Made by a program: the position numbers and the translations under genes. From Microbacterium sp. 1.5R (GTDB taxonomy: Bacteria > Actinomycetota > Actinomycetes > Actinomycetales > Microbacteriaceae), in NCBI RefSeq assembly GCF_001889265.1, contig NZ_CP018151.1, positions 992,001-1,056,000 on the forward strand: a DNA stretch of 64,000 nt, given 5' to 3'. Numbering within the stretch: the first letter of the stretch is position 1; the number at the start of each line of letters is the position of its first letter. The notes below the pieces were generated by a model. It saw nothing but the letters and a program-made list of their open reading frames with translations, was not told the DNA's origin and ran no database searches. Shown piece after piece: positions 16,916-25,393 of this stretch.

Positions 16916-16969
16916 AAGTGCCGTTCGAAGGCAATACCTGACAGAGAAGTCCGGAAGGAATCGACGACG

Positions 16970-18841
16970 ATGCAGTTCCACCACCACGGCTATGTCTCCG
17001 GAGACCCCCGCGTGAAGGACGCCGCGGGGCTCGGCGCGGACCGGCCCGCCGACCTCCCTGACGAGATCGATGTGCTGATCGTCGGCTCGGGTCCCGCCGG
17101 CATGCTGCTCGCGGCGCAGATGTCGCAGTATCCCGACATCTCCACGCGCATCATCGAGAAGCGCGAGGGCCGTCTGGTGCTCGGGCAGGCCGACGGCATC
17201 CAGCCGCGCAGCGTCGAGACGTTCCAGGCGTTCGGATTCGCCGAGCGCATCATCGCCGAGGCCTACAACATCGGCTGGATGAACTTCTGGGGTCCGAATC
17301 CCGAGAAGCCCGACGAGATCGTCCGCACGTCGCGGACGGCGGACTACGCCTACGACATCTGTGAGTTCCCGCACCTCATCGTCAACCAGGCACGCGTGCT
17401 CGACTACTTCGCCGAGGCGGCGTCGAACGGTCCCGGCCGCATCGCGCCCGACTACGGCATCGAATTCGCCGGACTCACCGTGCACGACGAGGGCGAGCAC
17501 CCGGTCGAGGTCTCCCTGCGCTACGTCGCAGGGGAGCGGACCGGCGAAGAGCGCACGATCCGCGCGAAGTACGTCGTCGGCTGCGACGGCGCACGCAGCG
17601 GCGTGCGCCAGGCGATCGGCCGCACGCACGTCGGCGGCAGCGCCGCGCATGCCTGGGGTGTCATGGACGTCCTCGTGAACACCGACTTCCCCGACTGGCG
17701 CACCAAGTGCGCGATCAACTCGGAGGCGGGCAACATCCTGCACATCCCGCGGGAGGGCGGGTACCTCAGCCGGATGTACATCGACCTCGGCGAGGTCGCC
17801 GAGGACGACGACCACCGCGTGCGGCAGACGCCCATCGAGGACATCATCGCCAAGGCGAACGCGATCCTCAGCCCCTACACGCTGGACGTGAAGGAGGTCG
17901 CGTGGCACAGCGTCTACGAGGTCGGCCACCGGGTCACCGACGGGTTCGACGACGTGATCGACGGGTCGGGTCGCACGCCGCACGTGTTCCTCACGGGCGA
18001 TGCCTGCCACACCCACAGCGCGAAGGCCGGCCAGGGCATGAACGTGTCGATGCAGGACGGATTCAACCTCGGCTGGAAGCTCGGATCGGTACTGACCGGT
18101 CGGGCGCCCGAGGCGCTGCTCGCGACCTACGGTGCTGAGCGTCGGCCGGTCGCGCAGCAGCTCATCGACTTCGATCGGGAGTGGTCGACCCTGATGGCGC
18201 GCAAGCCGTCGGAGATCACCGACCCCACGGACCTCGCGACGTACTACCTGGCGACGGCGGAGTTCCCCTCCGGCTTCATGACGCAGTACACCTCGTCGAT
18301 GATCACCGGCTCGGACGCACATCAGGCACTCGCGGGCGGCTTCCCCCTCGGCAAGCGCTTCAAGTCGGCCGAGGTCGTGCGGGTGGGCGACGGCAACGCG
18401 ATCCATCTCGGGCACCACGCCAAGGCGGACGGGCGCTGGCGCGTCTACGCGTTCGCGGGTCGCGATGCGGCGACGCTCGACGCGTGGGCCGAGTCGGCGG
18501 CTCCGGTGCTCTCCCGGTTCACGCCTGCGGATGCCGACACCGATGCCGTCTTCGACGTCAAGGCGATCTACCAGCAGCCGCACGAGGAGGTCGAGGTCAC
18601 CTCGGCGCCTGCGCTGTTCCAGCCGAAGACCGGTCCGCTCGGGCTCACCGACTGGGAGAAGGTCTACGCGGCCGGCCCGTCGAAGTGGACCGAGACCGAC
18701 ATCTTCGAGGCGCGGGAGCTGTCGCGCGACGGTGTCATCGTCGTGGTGCGGCCCGATCAGTACGTCGCCGCGATCCTGCCCCTCGACGCGACGGACGAGC
18801 TGGCGTCGTTCTTCGAGGGGGCGCTGCTGCCGGCATCCTGA
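16970..18841 (+). CDS. FAD-dependent aromatic hydroxylase, 3-hydroxybenzoate 4-monooxygenase-like
   Basis: 623 aa group-A flavoprotein monooxygenase. Residues 33-60 hold the Rossmann fold VLIVGSGPAGMLLAAQ; the DG motif is YVVGCDGARSGVRQAIG (about residue 205) and the GD motif is VFLTGDACHTHSAKAGQGMNVSMQD (about residue 345). A C-terminal thioredoxin-like domain (about 450-620, including GLTDWEKVYAAGPSKWTETD) is characteristic of the phenol hydroxylase/MobA subfamily, and the length matches MobA (about 640 aa). Known members convert 3-hydroxybenzoate to protocatechuate. No protocatechuate dioxygenase lies in the window, and the hpa operon nearby lacks a hydroxylase, so a hydroxyphenylacetate substrate is an alternative. 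Regulated by the divergent IclR protein. Confidence 0.85.
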   Translation: MQFHHHGYVSGDPRVKDAAGLGADRPADLPDEIDVLIVGSGPAGMLLAAQMSQYPDISTRIIEKREGRLVLGQADGIQPRSVETFQAFGFAERIIAEAYNIGWMNFWGPNPEKPDEIVRTSRTADYAYDICEFPHLIVNQARVLDYFAEAASNGPGRIAPDYGIEFAGLTVHDEGEHPVEVSLRYVAGERTGEERTIRAKYVVGCDGARSGVRQAIGRTHVGGSAAHAWGVMDVLVNTDFPDWRTKCAINSEAGNILHIPREGGYLSRMYIDLGEVAEDDDHRVRQTPIEDIIAKANAILSPYTLDVKEVAWHSVYEVGHRVTDGFDDVIDGSGRTPHVFLTGDACHTHSAKAGQGMNVSMQDGFNLGWKLGSVLTGRAPEALLATYGAERRPVAQQLIDFDREWSTLMARKPSEITDPTDLATYYLATAEFPSGFMTQYTSSMITGSDAHQALAGGFPLGKRFKSAEVVRVGDGNAIHLGHHAKADGRWRVYAFAGRDAATLDAWAESAAPVLSRFTPADADTDAVFDVKAIYQQPHEEVEVTSAPALFQPKTGPLGLTDWEKVYAAGPSKWTETDIFEARELSRDGVIVVVRPDQYVAAILPLDATDELASFFEGALLPAS

Positions 18842-18843
18842 GC

Positions 18844-18897
18844 CTGCGATCCGGAGGGCATCTGCGATCCGGAGGGGATCTGCGATCCGGAGGTGCT
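18844..18897 (+). repeat. Three tandem 18-bp repeats after the hydroxylase gene
   Basis: The unit CTGCGATCCGGAGGGCAT is repeated exactly every 18 bp at 18844, 18862 and 18880; the copies differ only in their last four bases. The array begins three bases after the hydroxylase stop codon and is not part of the protein. A near-exact inverted copy follows at 18912-18928. Confidence 0.85.
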
Positions 18898-18928
18898 TCC
18901 TGCGCAGTGCGCCCTCCCGATCGCAGAT
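18880..18928 (+). terminator. Hairpin formed by the last tandem repeat and its inverted copy
   Basis: CTGCGATCCGGAGG (18880-18893) can pair with CCTCCCGATCGCAG (18913-18926) with one mismatch across a loop of about 20 nt. Either earlier repeat could pair instead, giving alternative stems. This is the only terminator-like structure after the hydroxylase gene. Confidence 0.5.
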
Positions 18929-19053
18929 CTCCTCCCCATCGGGCGTCAGTGACGAGCGCAGACTGCTTCCGGCGAGAGCCTCTGGCGGGTGTCGGAGGCC
19001 CCGCGTACTCTGAGGGCCGATGGGCGAAGGCGCCCCGACAGGAGGAATGCGCG

Positions 19054-19434
19054 ATGGAGTGGAAGATCGAATTGATCTTCGTCCCGGTCTCGGATGTCGA
19101 CCGGTCGAAGGAGTTCTACGAGAGGATCGGCTTCCACGCCGATCATGATCAGGTGCCCTACGAGGGCCTGAGGTTCGTGCAGATGACACCGCCGGGGTCG
19201 GCCTGCTCGATCGCCTTCGGCACCAACCTGGGCGAGGGACTGCTCCCTGGGCAGCAGAACACGATCCAGGTGGTCGTTCCGGATGCCGATGAGGCGCTGG
19301 CGCACCTGAAGGGCCTCGGCGTCGAGGCGCAGGGGGTCGATGAGCAGGCGTGGGGCCGTTTCGTCACCTTCGACGACCCCGACGGCAACACCTGGACACT
19401 GCAGGAGCTTCCCGACTACGGCGCGCAGTCCTGA
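19054..19434 (+). CDS. VOC (glyoxalase/bleomycin-resistance fold) protein
   Basis: 126 aa, one two-module vicinal-oxygen-chelate domain: IELIFVPVSDVDRSKEFYERIGFHADHDQ at the start and VVVPDADEALAHLKGLGVEAQGVDEQAWGRFVTFDDPDGNTWTLQELP at the end. The usual first metal ligand is not obviously a histidine (the start reads IELIFVPV), while a Glu is present in LQELP, so metal chemistry is uncertain. Start ATG 19054 with CAGGAGG. Stand-alone gene; substrate unknown. Confidence 0.85.
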   Translation: MEWKIELIFVPVSDVDRSKEFYERIGFHADHDQVPYEGLRFVQMTPPGSACSIAFGTNLGEGLLPGQQNTIQVVVPDADEALAHLKGLGVEAQGVDEQAWGRFVTFDDPDGNTWTLQELPDYGAQS

Positions 19435-19453
19435 CGTGCTGTGATCCGGACGC

Positions 19454-19894
19454 TCACCGGACGCGCTCGACGAGGGTGAGCAGCGCTTCCGGTGCGCCCT
19501 CGGGGAACAGGACGCGGGTGCCGGCACGGATGTCGTCGATCGGCACCCAGCGAACCGGGCTGCCCTCGTCGAGGATGTGAAGCTCGGCGTCGAGGGGCAC
19601 CGCATCCAGCTCGGCGGATGTCACCGCGAACACATGGGCGATCTCGTGACCGGGCGCGCCTTCGTACGTGAAGATGTTCTCGAAGACGCCGAGTGGCTCG
19701 GCGCCCTCGAGAGTGACGCCGAGCTCCTCCATGAACTCGCGACCGAGAGCTTCTGCGGCGGTCTCACCGAATTCGATCCCGCCGCCGATCGCCCGGAGGA
19801 AGTCCAGGCCGCGCGAGGCGTCGTGCCCTTCGAGCGCGAGCAGGTGTCCGTCCTTGACGGGCAGGCCGACGGCGATGTTGCGGATGGCAGGCAT
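19454..19894 (-). CDS. Nudix hydrolase
   Basis: 146 aa. The complete Nudix box is visible as GGIEFGETAAEALGREFMEELGV (about residues 38-60), with the REF.EELG metal-binding glutamates. GHEIAHVFAVTSAELDAVPL and EGSPVRWVPIDDI are typical of general NUDIX hydrolases of nucleoside-diphosphate derivatives. No substrate can be named. It converges with the VOC gene across a 19-bp gap. PhzF lies upstream on the same strand, 37 bp away, so the two may share a transcript. Confidence 0.9.
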   Translation of the reverse strand: MPAIRNIAVGLPVKDGHLLALEGHDASRGLDFLRAIGGGIEFGETAAEALGREFMEELGVTLEGAEPLGVFENIFTYEGAPGHEIAHVFAVTSAELDAVPLDAELHILDEGSPVRWVPIDDIRAGTRVLFPEGAPEALLTLVERVR

Positions 19895-19931
19895 CTCGGA
19901 AGGCTAACGCAGCGGGTGTGTGACGACGGGC

Positions 19932-20786
19932 TCAGGTCAGGAGGAACGCCCCGCCGGAGACCTCGATTCCGCCGGTCGGCGGGATCGTCACGGTCAAGAG
20001 GCTCGGACGATGCACGTGAGCGCCCTGATGGATGCGGACGGTCGTCGCCGGGTGTCCGAGGTCGCGCAGATACGCCCCGACCGATGCAGCCGCCGAGCCC
20101 GTCGCCGGGTCCTCGGTGATCCGTCCCACCGGGAAGAGGTTGCGGGCATCGAAGTCGGCGGTGCTCGCCGCGTGCAGCACTGTCGAGGTGCCGAACCACC
20201 CCTGCTCGCGCATGAGTGCGGCGACCTCGGCGGGCGAGAAGCGGAACTGATCGAACAGCTCCCGATCACGGAGCACGACGATCGGATGCCAGTTGCCGGC
20301 GAACGATTCCTTGGCGGGGAAGCGCTCATCGAGATCCGCCGGGGTGAGTCCGAGCAGCGCGAGGAACCGGTCGAGCACGTCGGAGTCGAGATCGCGCACC
20401 TGCGGCTCGACGCTCGTGAACGACACGGTCACCGCGCCATCCCGATCCACCGTCGAGCGCAGCGTCACAGCGCCCGCGTTCGTGTCGAACACGACATCGC
20501 CCGGCCCGTCGCGTTCAGCGAGGGCGACCGCCGTCGCGACGGTCGCGTGTCCGCAGAACGGCACCTCAGCCGCCGGTGACCAGTAACGCGCCCGGTAGCG
20601 CGGCACACCGTCGCCGTCGGTGCGTGCGACGAGGAAGGCGGTCTCGGAGAACCCGACGTCCACGGCGATCCGCTGCATCTGCTCGTCGCTCAGATCTGAG
20701 CCATCGAGTACGACTCCCGCGGGGTTGCCGCCGTCGGGCGTCGCGGCGAATGCGCTGTATCGCAGGACTCCGGAATTCTCGGTCAT
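19932..20786 (-). CDS. PhzF family isomerase/epimerase
   Basis: 284 aa, the usual length of the PhzF/diaminopimelate-epimerase-fold family. LRYSAFAATPDGGNPAGVVLDG at the start, VDVGFSETAFLV with the conserved catalytic Glu, YWSPAAEVPFCGHATVATAVAL, and PVGRITEDPATGSAAASVGAYL near the end are all diagnostic. There are no other phenazine genes here, so this is a member of unknown substrate. ATG 20786 is separated from the TPP enzyme gene by 27 bp on the same strand. Confidence 0.92.
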   Translation of the reverse strand: MTENSGVLRYSAFAATPDGGNPAGVVLDGSDLSDEQMQRIAVDVGFSETAFLVARTDGDGVPRYRARYWSPAAEVPFCGHATVATAVALAERDGPGDVVFDTNAGAVTLRSTVDRDGAVTVSFTSVEPQVRDLDSDVLDRFLALLGLTPADLDERFPAKESFAGNWHPIVVLRDRELFDQFRFSPAEVAALMREQGWFGTSTVLHAASTADFDARNLFPVGRITEDPATGSAAASVGAYLRDLGHPATTVRIHQGAHVHRPSLLTVTIPPTGGIEVSGGAFLLT

Positions 20787-20813
20787 GACGAGGAGCCTAG
20801 CGACTCGGCGAGG

Positions 20814-22577
20814 TCAGGAATTCACGCGGATGATCTCCTGCTGGTAGGGCGCGATCACGTCACCCGAGATGCGCAGGTCGAGCAGCAGGAACCGCCGCGT
20901 CGCAGCATCCTCCTGCGTCCATGTGGCGAGTCGATCGAGGTCTGCGAGCGTCTTCACGACGACGCCCTCCGCGCCCACCGCGGCACCGAACGCCGCGAAG
21001 TCGACCTCGGGGATGCGCATCGGGCCCTCGGCGAGCCCCTTGAGCCCGTAGAGGTTGACCTCGGCACCGTAGGCGGCGTCGTTCCAGATCACGGCGATGC
21101 CTCGACCCGCTGCCGCGCGCACTGCCGACTCGAGGTCGGCGATCGCCATGAGTCCGCCGCCGTCGCCCGACGTCAGCACGACGGTCGACTCGCGGCGGGC
21201 GAGGGCTGCGCCGACCACACTCGGCCAGCCCTGCCCGATCGACTGGAAGGCGGTGCCGACCATCATCATGCGGTCGGGGGCCTCGACCGGCCAGTACATG
21301 TTCGCCCAGCCGATGAAGTGGCCGCCGTCGGAGACGACGACGCGGTCGGGGGGCAGGAGCTCGGCGATGCGGCGGGCGGCGGAGCGGGGGTCGAGGCGTC
21401 CGTCGGGAGCGAGCTCGTCGCCCTCGTCGTACGCGCGTGCGGCCTCGACGTCGACCGTCTCGCGCCACGGCTGTGCGGGCACAGCGTCGGATGCCGGGTG
21501 CGACTCGCCGTGCTGGACAGTCGGAGTCTCGGTGCGGTGTGCCTCCGCTCCGAGGCCGTGCTCGGCAGAACCGCTCTCAGGGGCGGCGCCGGAGCCGAGC
21601 GAGCCGACCCGGGCGACGAGCTCCTCGGCCGCCACGCGAGCATCCGCACGCACGAAGCCGCCGACGTGCGGGTGCGTGGCTGCGGGCGCGATGTCGATCT
21701 GGAAGACCCTGGTGCCCGGTGCGAAGAGTTCGCCGAATCGCATCGTGAACTGGTTCAGCGAGGCGCCGAACACCACGGCGACATCGGCGGTGCGCACGAG
21801 TTGCATGGCGCCGTCGGCCCCGAATCCTCCCGTGACGCCGAGGTCGAACCGGGTGTCGGGGAAGACACCGCGCCCCAGCGCCGACGACGCCGTCAGAGCG
21901 CCGGTGAGGGTCGCCAGCTCGCCGAGCGCCGCACCGGCCCCCGCGAGCCAGGCGCCGCGACCCGCCAGCAGGAAGGGGCGCGATGCTCCGTGAAGCGCCT
22001 GGGCGATCTCGTCGAGCGTGCCCTCGGCGAACTCGCCGCGCGGCGCGAGCGGCGCGGGGATGCGCGGCAGCGGAGCCTCGGGCACCGGGCCGGCCTCGCG
22101 TGAGGCCACGTCGTAGGGGATCGCCAGCACGACGGGCACGCGGTAGGTCAGTGCGTGCTCGATCGCGATGACGGTGGTGGCTGCGGCATCCGCGTGCCCG
22201 ACCGTATAGGTGCGGGCACCGACCGCCGAGGCCAGGGCGATCTGGTCGACGTCCCACGGACGAGGGCCGGACGTCGGCTCATCGCCCACCACCAGCACGA
22301 GGGGGACATGCGCCTGCACGGCCTCGGCGAGTGCTGTGAGGGTGTTCGTGAAACCGGCGCCGTAGGTCGAGGTGCCCGCGGCGATCCTGCCGGACGCGCG
22401 GAAGTGCGCATCGGCGGCGACCACTGCGCCCTGCTCATGACGGACGGCCGTGAAGACGGCATCCGTCTGGGTCTCGATCGCGTCGAGGAAGTAGGCGTTG
22501 CCGTTGCCCATCACACCGAAGACGGCGTCGATGTGCTGGGCGAGAGTGAGTGCGACGTGCGCGGAGACGGAGGGCAT
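20814..22577 (-). CDS. Thiamine-pyrophosphate-dependent enzyme of the acetolactate synthase/benzoylformate decarboxylase superfamily
   Basis: 587 aa. N-terminal Pyr domain with VFTAVRHEQGAVVAADAHFRASGR (conserved Glu of TPP enzymes, residue 48), a central domain (about 190-325) and a C-terminal PP domain with VLTSGDGGGLMAIADLESAVRAAAGRGIAVIWNDAAYGAE (GDG-N Mg-TPP motif). An Ala/Gly/Glu/Ser-rich stretch at about residues 326-370 looks like an added flexible linker between the central and PP domains. Start chosen at ATG 22577 (MPSVSAHVALTLAQHIDAVFGVMG). Activity cannot be assigned: neighbours are Nudix and PhzF, not amino-acid genes. Candidates are a 2-oxoacid decarboxylase or carboligase. Confidence 0.85.
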   Translation of the reverse strand: MPSVSAHVALTLAQHIDAVFGVMGNGNAYFLDAIETQTDAVFTAVRHEQGAVVAADAHFRASGRIAAGTSTYGAGFTNTLTALAEAVQAHVPLVLVVGDEPTSGPRPWDVDQIALASAVGARTYTVGHADAAATTVIAIEHALTYRVPVVLAIPYDVASREAGPVPEAPLPRIPAPLAPRGEFAEGTLDEIAQALHGASRPFLLAGRGAWLAGAGAALGELATLTGALTASSALGRGVFPDTRFDLGVTGGFGADGAMQLVRTADVAVVFGASLNQFTMRFGELFAPGTRVFQIDIAPAATHPHVGGFVRADARVAAEELVARVGSLGSGAAPESGSAEHGLGAEAHRTETPTVQHGESHPASDAVPAQPWRETVDVEAARAYDEGDELAPDGRLDPRSAARRIAELLPPDRVVVSDGGHFIGWANMYWPVEAPDRMMMVGTAFQSIGQGWPSVVGAALARRESTVVLTSGDGGGLMAIADLESAVRAAAGRGIAVIWNDAAYGAEVNLYGLKGLAEGPMRIPEVDFAAFGAAVGAEGVVVKTLADLDRLATWTQEDAATRRFLLLDLRISGDVIAPYQQEIIRVNS

Positions 22578-22781
22578 GCGAAAGCCTTTCGAGACAGGGA
22601 CGGAGAACGTTCGTATTCCGTATGTGTCTCGCCCCCGCGTCATCGTGGGGAGCTTCGTGCCTCTTTTTCAGGCACCGGCGTCGGAGAGCGCCGGACGCGT
22701 CGATCCTATCGCGCCCGTGCCGACGCGGCGCCGACTTGCGCGCGTAACACCGCCGAAACCGCGACACGGAAACATGCGGCC
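22578..22781. other. Divergent intergenic region between the TPP enzyme and ATP-grasp genes
   Basis: 204 bp. A short perfect palindrome CGAAAG-C-CTTTCG at 22579-22591 overlaps the ribosome-binding site of the TPP enzyme gene. Beyond that I see no operator, riboswitch or terminator I can support. It must contain the promoters of both divergent genes. Confidence 0.4.
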
Positions 22782-24473
22782 ATGGAGTCACTGTTCGACG
22801 GATACACCTCGCGCCGGTCGCCGCAGCGAGCGGGGGCCGCGCCGTGGGACGAGATGTTCCCTGCCGATGCGCAGCCCGGTGGTGGGGGAGTGCGCCTGCC
22901 CTATCAGGACATGTATCCCGCGCTCGCGAGCATGGACGACGCCGAGCTGAGAGCACGGACCGACGCGCTCGCCAGCTCGTACCTCGCGCAGGGCGTGACG
23001 TTCGACTTCGCCGGGGAGGAGCGTCCGTTCCCGCTCGACGTGGTGCCTCGCGTGGTCGCCGCCGACGACTGGCGCTATGTCGAGTCGGGGGTGAAGCAGC
23101 GGGTGCGTGCGCTCGAGGCCTTCCTCGCCGACGTCTACGGCCGGCAGCATGCGGTGCAGGACGGCGTGATCCCCTCGTCGCTGATCAGCTCCTCCGCGCA
23201 CTTCCACCGTCAGGCGGCCGGCATCGTCGGAGCGAACGGCGTGCGCATCCATGTCGCGGGGATCGACGTCATCCGCGACGAGCTCGGAGCCTGGCGCGTG
23301 CTCGAGGACAACGTGCGCGTGCCGAGCGGCGTCAGCTACGTGCTCGCGAATCGCCGGGTGATGGCGCAGACGCTCCCCGAGCTGTTCACCAGCCTGCGCG
23401 TGCGTCCCGTCGTCGACTACCCGGGGCGGCTGCTCCAGGCGCTGCGTGCGGCGGCGCCGGACGGCGTCGATGATCCGACCGTCGTCGTGCTGACCCCCGG
23501 GGTGCACAACTCGGCGTACTACGAGCACACCCTGCTCGCTCGCATGATGGGCATCGAGCTCGTCGAAGGACGCGATCTCTTCTGCTCGGGCGGTCGGGTG
23601 TGGATGCACACGACCTCGGGGCCGACGCGGGTGGACGTGATCTACCGCAGGGTCGATGACGAGTTCCTCGACCCGCAGCAGTTCCGTCCGGACTCGGTGC
23701 TGGGCGCACCGGGGCTGATGCTCGCGGCGCGCCTCGGCACCGTGACGCTCGCGAACGCCGTCGGCAACGGCGTGGCCGACGACAAGCTCGTGTACACGTA
23801 CGTCCCCGATCTGATCCGCTACTACCTGGGAGAGGAGCCGGTGATCCCGAACGTCGACACCTGGCGGCTCGAGGAGCCGGACGCGCTGGAGGAGGTGCTC
23901 GACAGGCTCGACGAGCTGGTGGTGAAGCCCGTCGACGGATCCGGCGGGAAGGGGCTGGTCGTCGGCCCCGACGCGTCGCGCGAGACGCTGGACGAGTTGC
24001 GTCGGTCGCTGCGGGCGGATCCCCGAGGCTGGATCGCCCAGCCGGTCGTGCAGCTCTCGACCATCCCGACGCTCGTGGAGGACGGATTCCGCCCGAGACA
24101 CGTCGATCTGCGACCCTTCGCCGTGAATGACGGGCACGACATCTGGGTGCTGCCCGGCGGTCTCACTCGCGTCGCTCTGCCCGAGGGGCAGCTCGTCGTG
24201 AACTCGAGCCAGGGTGGAGGGTCGAAGGACACCTGGGTGTTGGATCCGTCGCTCTTCACCGGGCCGACGTCGACTCTGGACGGAGACCCGACCGCCGCCG
24301 CAGACGAGGTGTCGCTGGCGACCGGGGCGATCGCCGTGGTCGCTCCGGCGCGTGAGGAACCGCATCCGCCCTTCCTCTCGTCTCCGCAGGACGAGGACCT
24401 GGACCTGCGTCACCACCAGCAGCAACAGCAGCAACAGCAGCAACAGCAGCAGCAGGGAGGCGCAGGATGCTGA
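22782..24473 (+). CDS. Circularly permuted ATP-grasp type 2 protein with C-terminal polyglutamine tail
   Basis: 563 aa. Matches the circularly permuted ATP-grasp family (former DUF404/DUF407, COG2308): LPYQDMYPALASMDDAELRARTDAL, FPLDVVPRVVAADDWRYVESGVKQRVRALEAFLADVYG, WRVLEDNVRVPSGVSYVLANRR, VVVLTPGVHNSAYYEH, LVVKPVDGSGGKGLVVGPDA (nucleotide-binding loop) and RPRHVDLRPFAVNDG. Members are predicted amide/peptide ligases, always beside an alpha-E protein and a transglutaminase-like protein, as here. The C-terminus is odd: HH followed by 13 Gln (residues 546-558) and GGAGC, encoded by a CAG/CAA microsatellite. ATG 22782 lacks a strong ribosome-binding site. The end overlaps the alpha-E gene by 7 bp. 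Product unknown. Confidence 0.9.
   Translation: MESLFDGYTSRRSPQRAGAAPWDEMFPADAQPGGGGVRLPYQDMYPALASMDDAELRARTDALASSYLAQGVTFDFAGEERPFPLDVVPRVVAADDWRYVESGVKQRVRALEAFLADVYGRQHAVQDGVIPSSLISSSAHFHRQAAGIVGANGVRIHVAGIDVIRDELGAWRVLEDNVRVPSGVSYVLANRRVMAQTLPELFTSLRVRPVVDYPGRLLQALRAAAPDGVDDPTVVVLTPGVHNSAYYEHTLLARMMGIELVEGRDLFCSGGRVWMHTTSGPTRVDVIYRRVDDEFLDPQQFRPDSVLGAPGLMLAARLGTVTLANAVGNGVADDKLVYTYVPDLIRYYLGEEPVIPNVDTWRLEEPDALEEVLDRLDELVVKPVDGSGGKGLVVGPDASRETLDELRRSLRADPRGWIAQPVVQLSTIPTLVEDGFRPRHVDLRPFAVNDGHDIWVLPGGLTRVALPEGQLVVNSSQGGGSKDTWVLDPSLFTGPTSTLDGDPTAAADEVSLATGAIAVVAPAREEPHPPFLSSPQDEDLDLRHHQQQQQQQQQQQQQGGAGC
24417..24455 (+). repeat. CAG/CAA triplet microsatellite encoding 13 glutamines
   Basis: Thirteen consecutive Gln codons in the order (CAG CAG CAA)-like triplets, three of them CAA. 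It sits at the very end of the ATP-grasp gene, immediately before the start of the alpha-E gene. Such pure triplet tracts are uncommon in bacterial coding DNA and can change length by replication slippage in whole-codon steps without breaking the frame. Confidence 0.9.
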
Positions 24474-25393
24474 GTCGCATCGCCGAGGCGCTGTTCTGGA
24501 TCGGCCGCTACGTCGAGCGCGCCGACGGCACCGCCCGCATCCTCGATGTGCACCTGCAGCTGCTGCTCGAGGATCCGTGGGTCGAGGAGGACACCGCATG
24601 TCGGGCGCTCCTGTCGGTGATGGGGACGACGGCGGATGCCGGCACCGTGCTGAGCCGGGACGACGTCGTGCGGCTGCTCGCGCTGGATCGTGAGCACTCC
24701 GCGTCGATCGCCCATTCGATCGCGGCGGCGCGGGAGAACGCTCGTCGAGCGCGCGAGATCATCTCGACGGACCTCTGGGAGACGCTGAACGAGTCGAACG
24801 CACGGATGCCGCGGCGGATCGCCTCGGACAAGACGCACCCGTTCTTCCGCTGGGTGCGTGATCGGTCGGCGCTGGCCTTCGGGGTCGTCGACTCCTCGAC
24901 GAGCCGGGATGAGGCCTGGCACTTCTTCGTGCTCGGCCGCTCGATCGAGCGCGCGGACATGACGGCGCGGCTGCTGGCGACGCGGTCGCTGACCGAGGCA
25001 GGCGGGCCGAGCTGGACGACGCTGCTGCGCAGCTGCGGGGCGTACGAAGCCCATCTGCGCAGCCACCGGGCGGTGCCCACGGGAGCGTCCGCCGTGGAGT
25101 TCCTTCTGATCGACCGGCTGTTCCCCCGATCGGTGCTCTCGAGCATCCTCCAGGCCGAGGAGTGTCTGCGCGGTATCGATCCGGCGGGTGCGTTCGGCGT
25201 GCCCGATCGGGCGCATCGCGTCTTGGGACGCATGCGGTCGGAGCTCGAGTACCGACCGATCGGCGACACCGTGCATCGGCTGTCGGAGAGCATGGAGGAG
25301 GTCCAGGTGGGGATGTCGGTGGCGAGTGACGCGATCAGGGAGCGGTACTTCCCCTCGATCGCGATGCCGGTGTGGATCGGAGAGGCGCTGTGA
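24467..25393 (+). CDS. Alpha-E domain protein (DUF403 / COG2307)
   Basis: 308 aa, almost entirely alpha-helical, covering the whole alpha-E family: MLSRIAEALFWIGRYVERADGTARILDVHLQLLLED at the start, REIISTDLWETLNESNARM, WHFFVLGRSIERADMTARLLATRS in the middle and VEFLLIDRLFPRSVLSSILQAEECLRGID later. No catalytic residue is known for this family; it is a constant partner of the permuted ATP-grasp and transglutaminase-like proteins. The start overlaps the ATP-grasp stop by 7 bp and the stop overlaps the transglutaminase GTG start (GTGA), so all three are made in a coupled manner and probably act as a complex. Confidence 0.92.
   Translation: MLSRIAEALFWIGRYVERADGTARILDVHLQLLLEDPWVEEDTACRALLSVMGTTADAGTVLSRDDVVRLLALDREHSASIAHSIAAARENARRAREIISTDLWETLNESNARMPRRIASDKTHPFFRWVRDRSALAFGVVDSSTSRDEAWHFFVLGRSIERADMTARLLATRSLTEAGGPSWTTLLRSCGAYEAHLRSHRAVPTGASAVEFLLIDRLFPRSVLSSILQAEECLRGIDPAGAFGVPDRAHRVLGRMRSELEYRPIGDTVHRLSESMEEVQVGMSVASDAIRERYFPSIAMPVWIGEAL

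Noticed and set aside
18844..18928. Possible CRISPR array
   Set aside because: The repeats are 18 bp, directly abutting with no spacers, only three copies, and no cas genes occur in the window.
16883..19189. A 768-codon open frame on the minus strand over the hydroxylase gene
   Set aside because: It is the complement of the real flavoprotein gene; the product is Arg/Asp/Val-rich low-complexity sequence with no domain, a normal artefact of high GC content.
24417..24455. Frameshift or sequencing error in the ATP-grasp gene at the CAG/CAA tract
   Set aside because: The frame is open through the tract, ends in a normal TGA and overlaps the next gene in the expected coupled manner.
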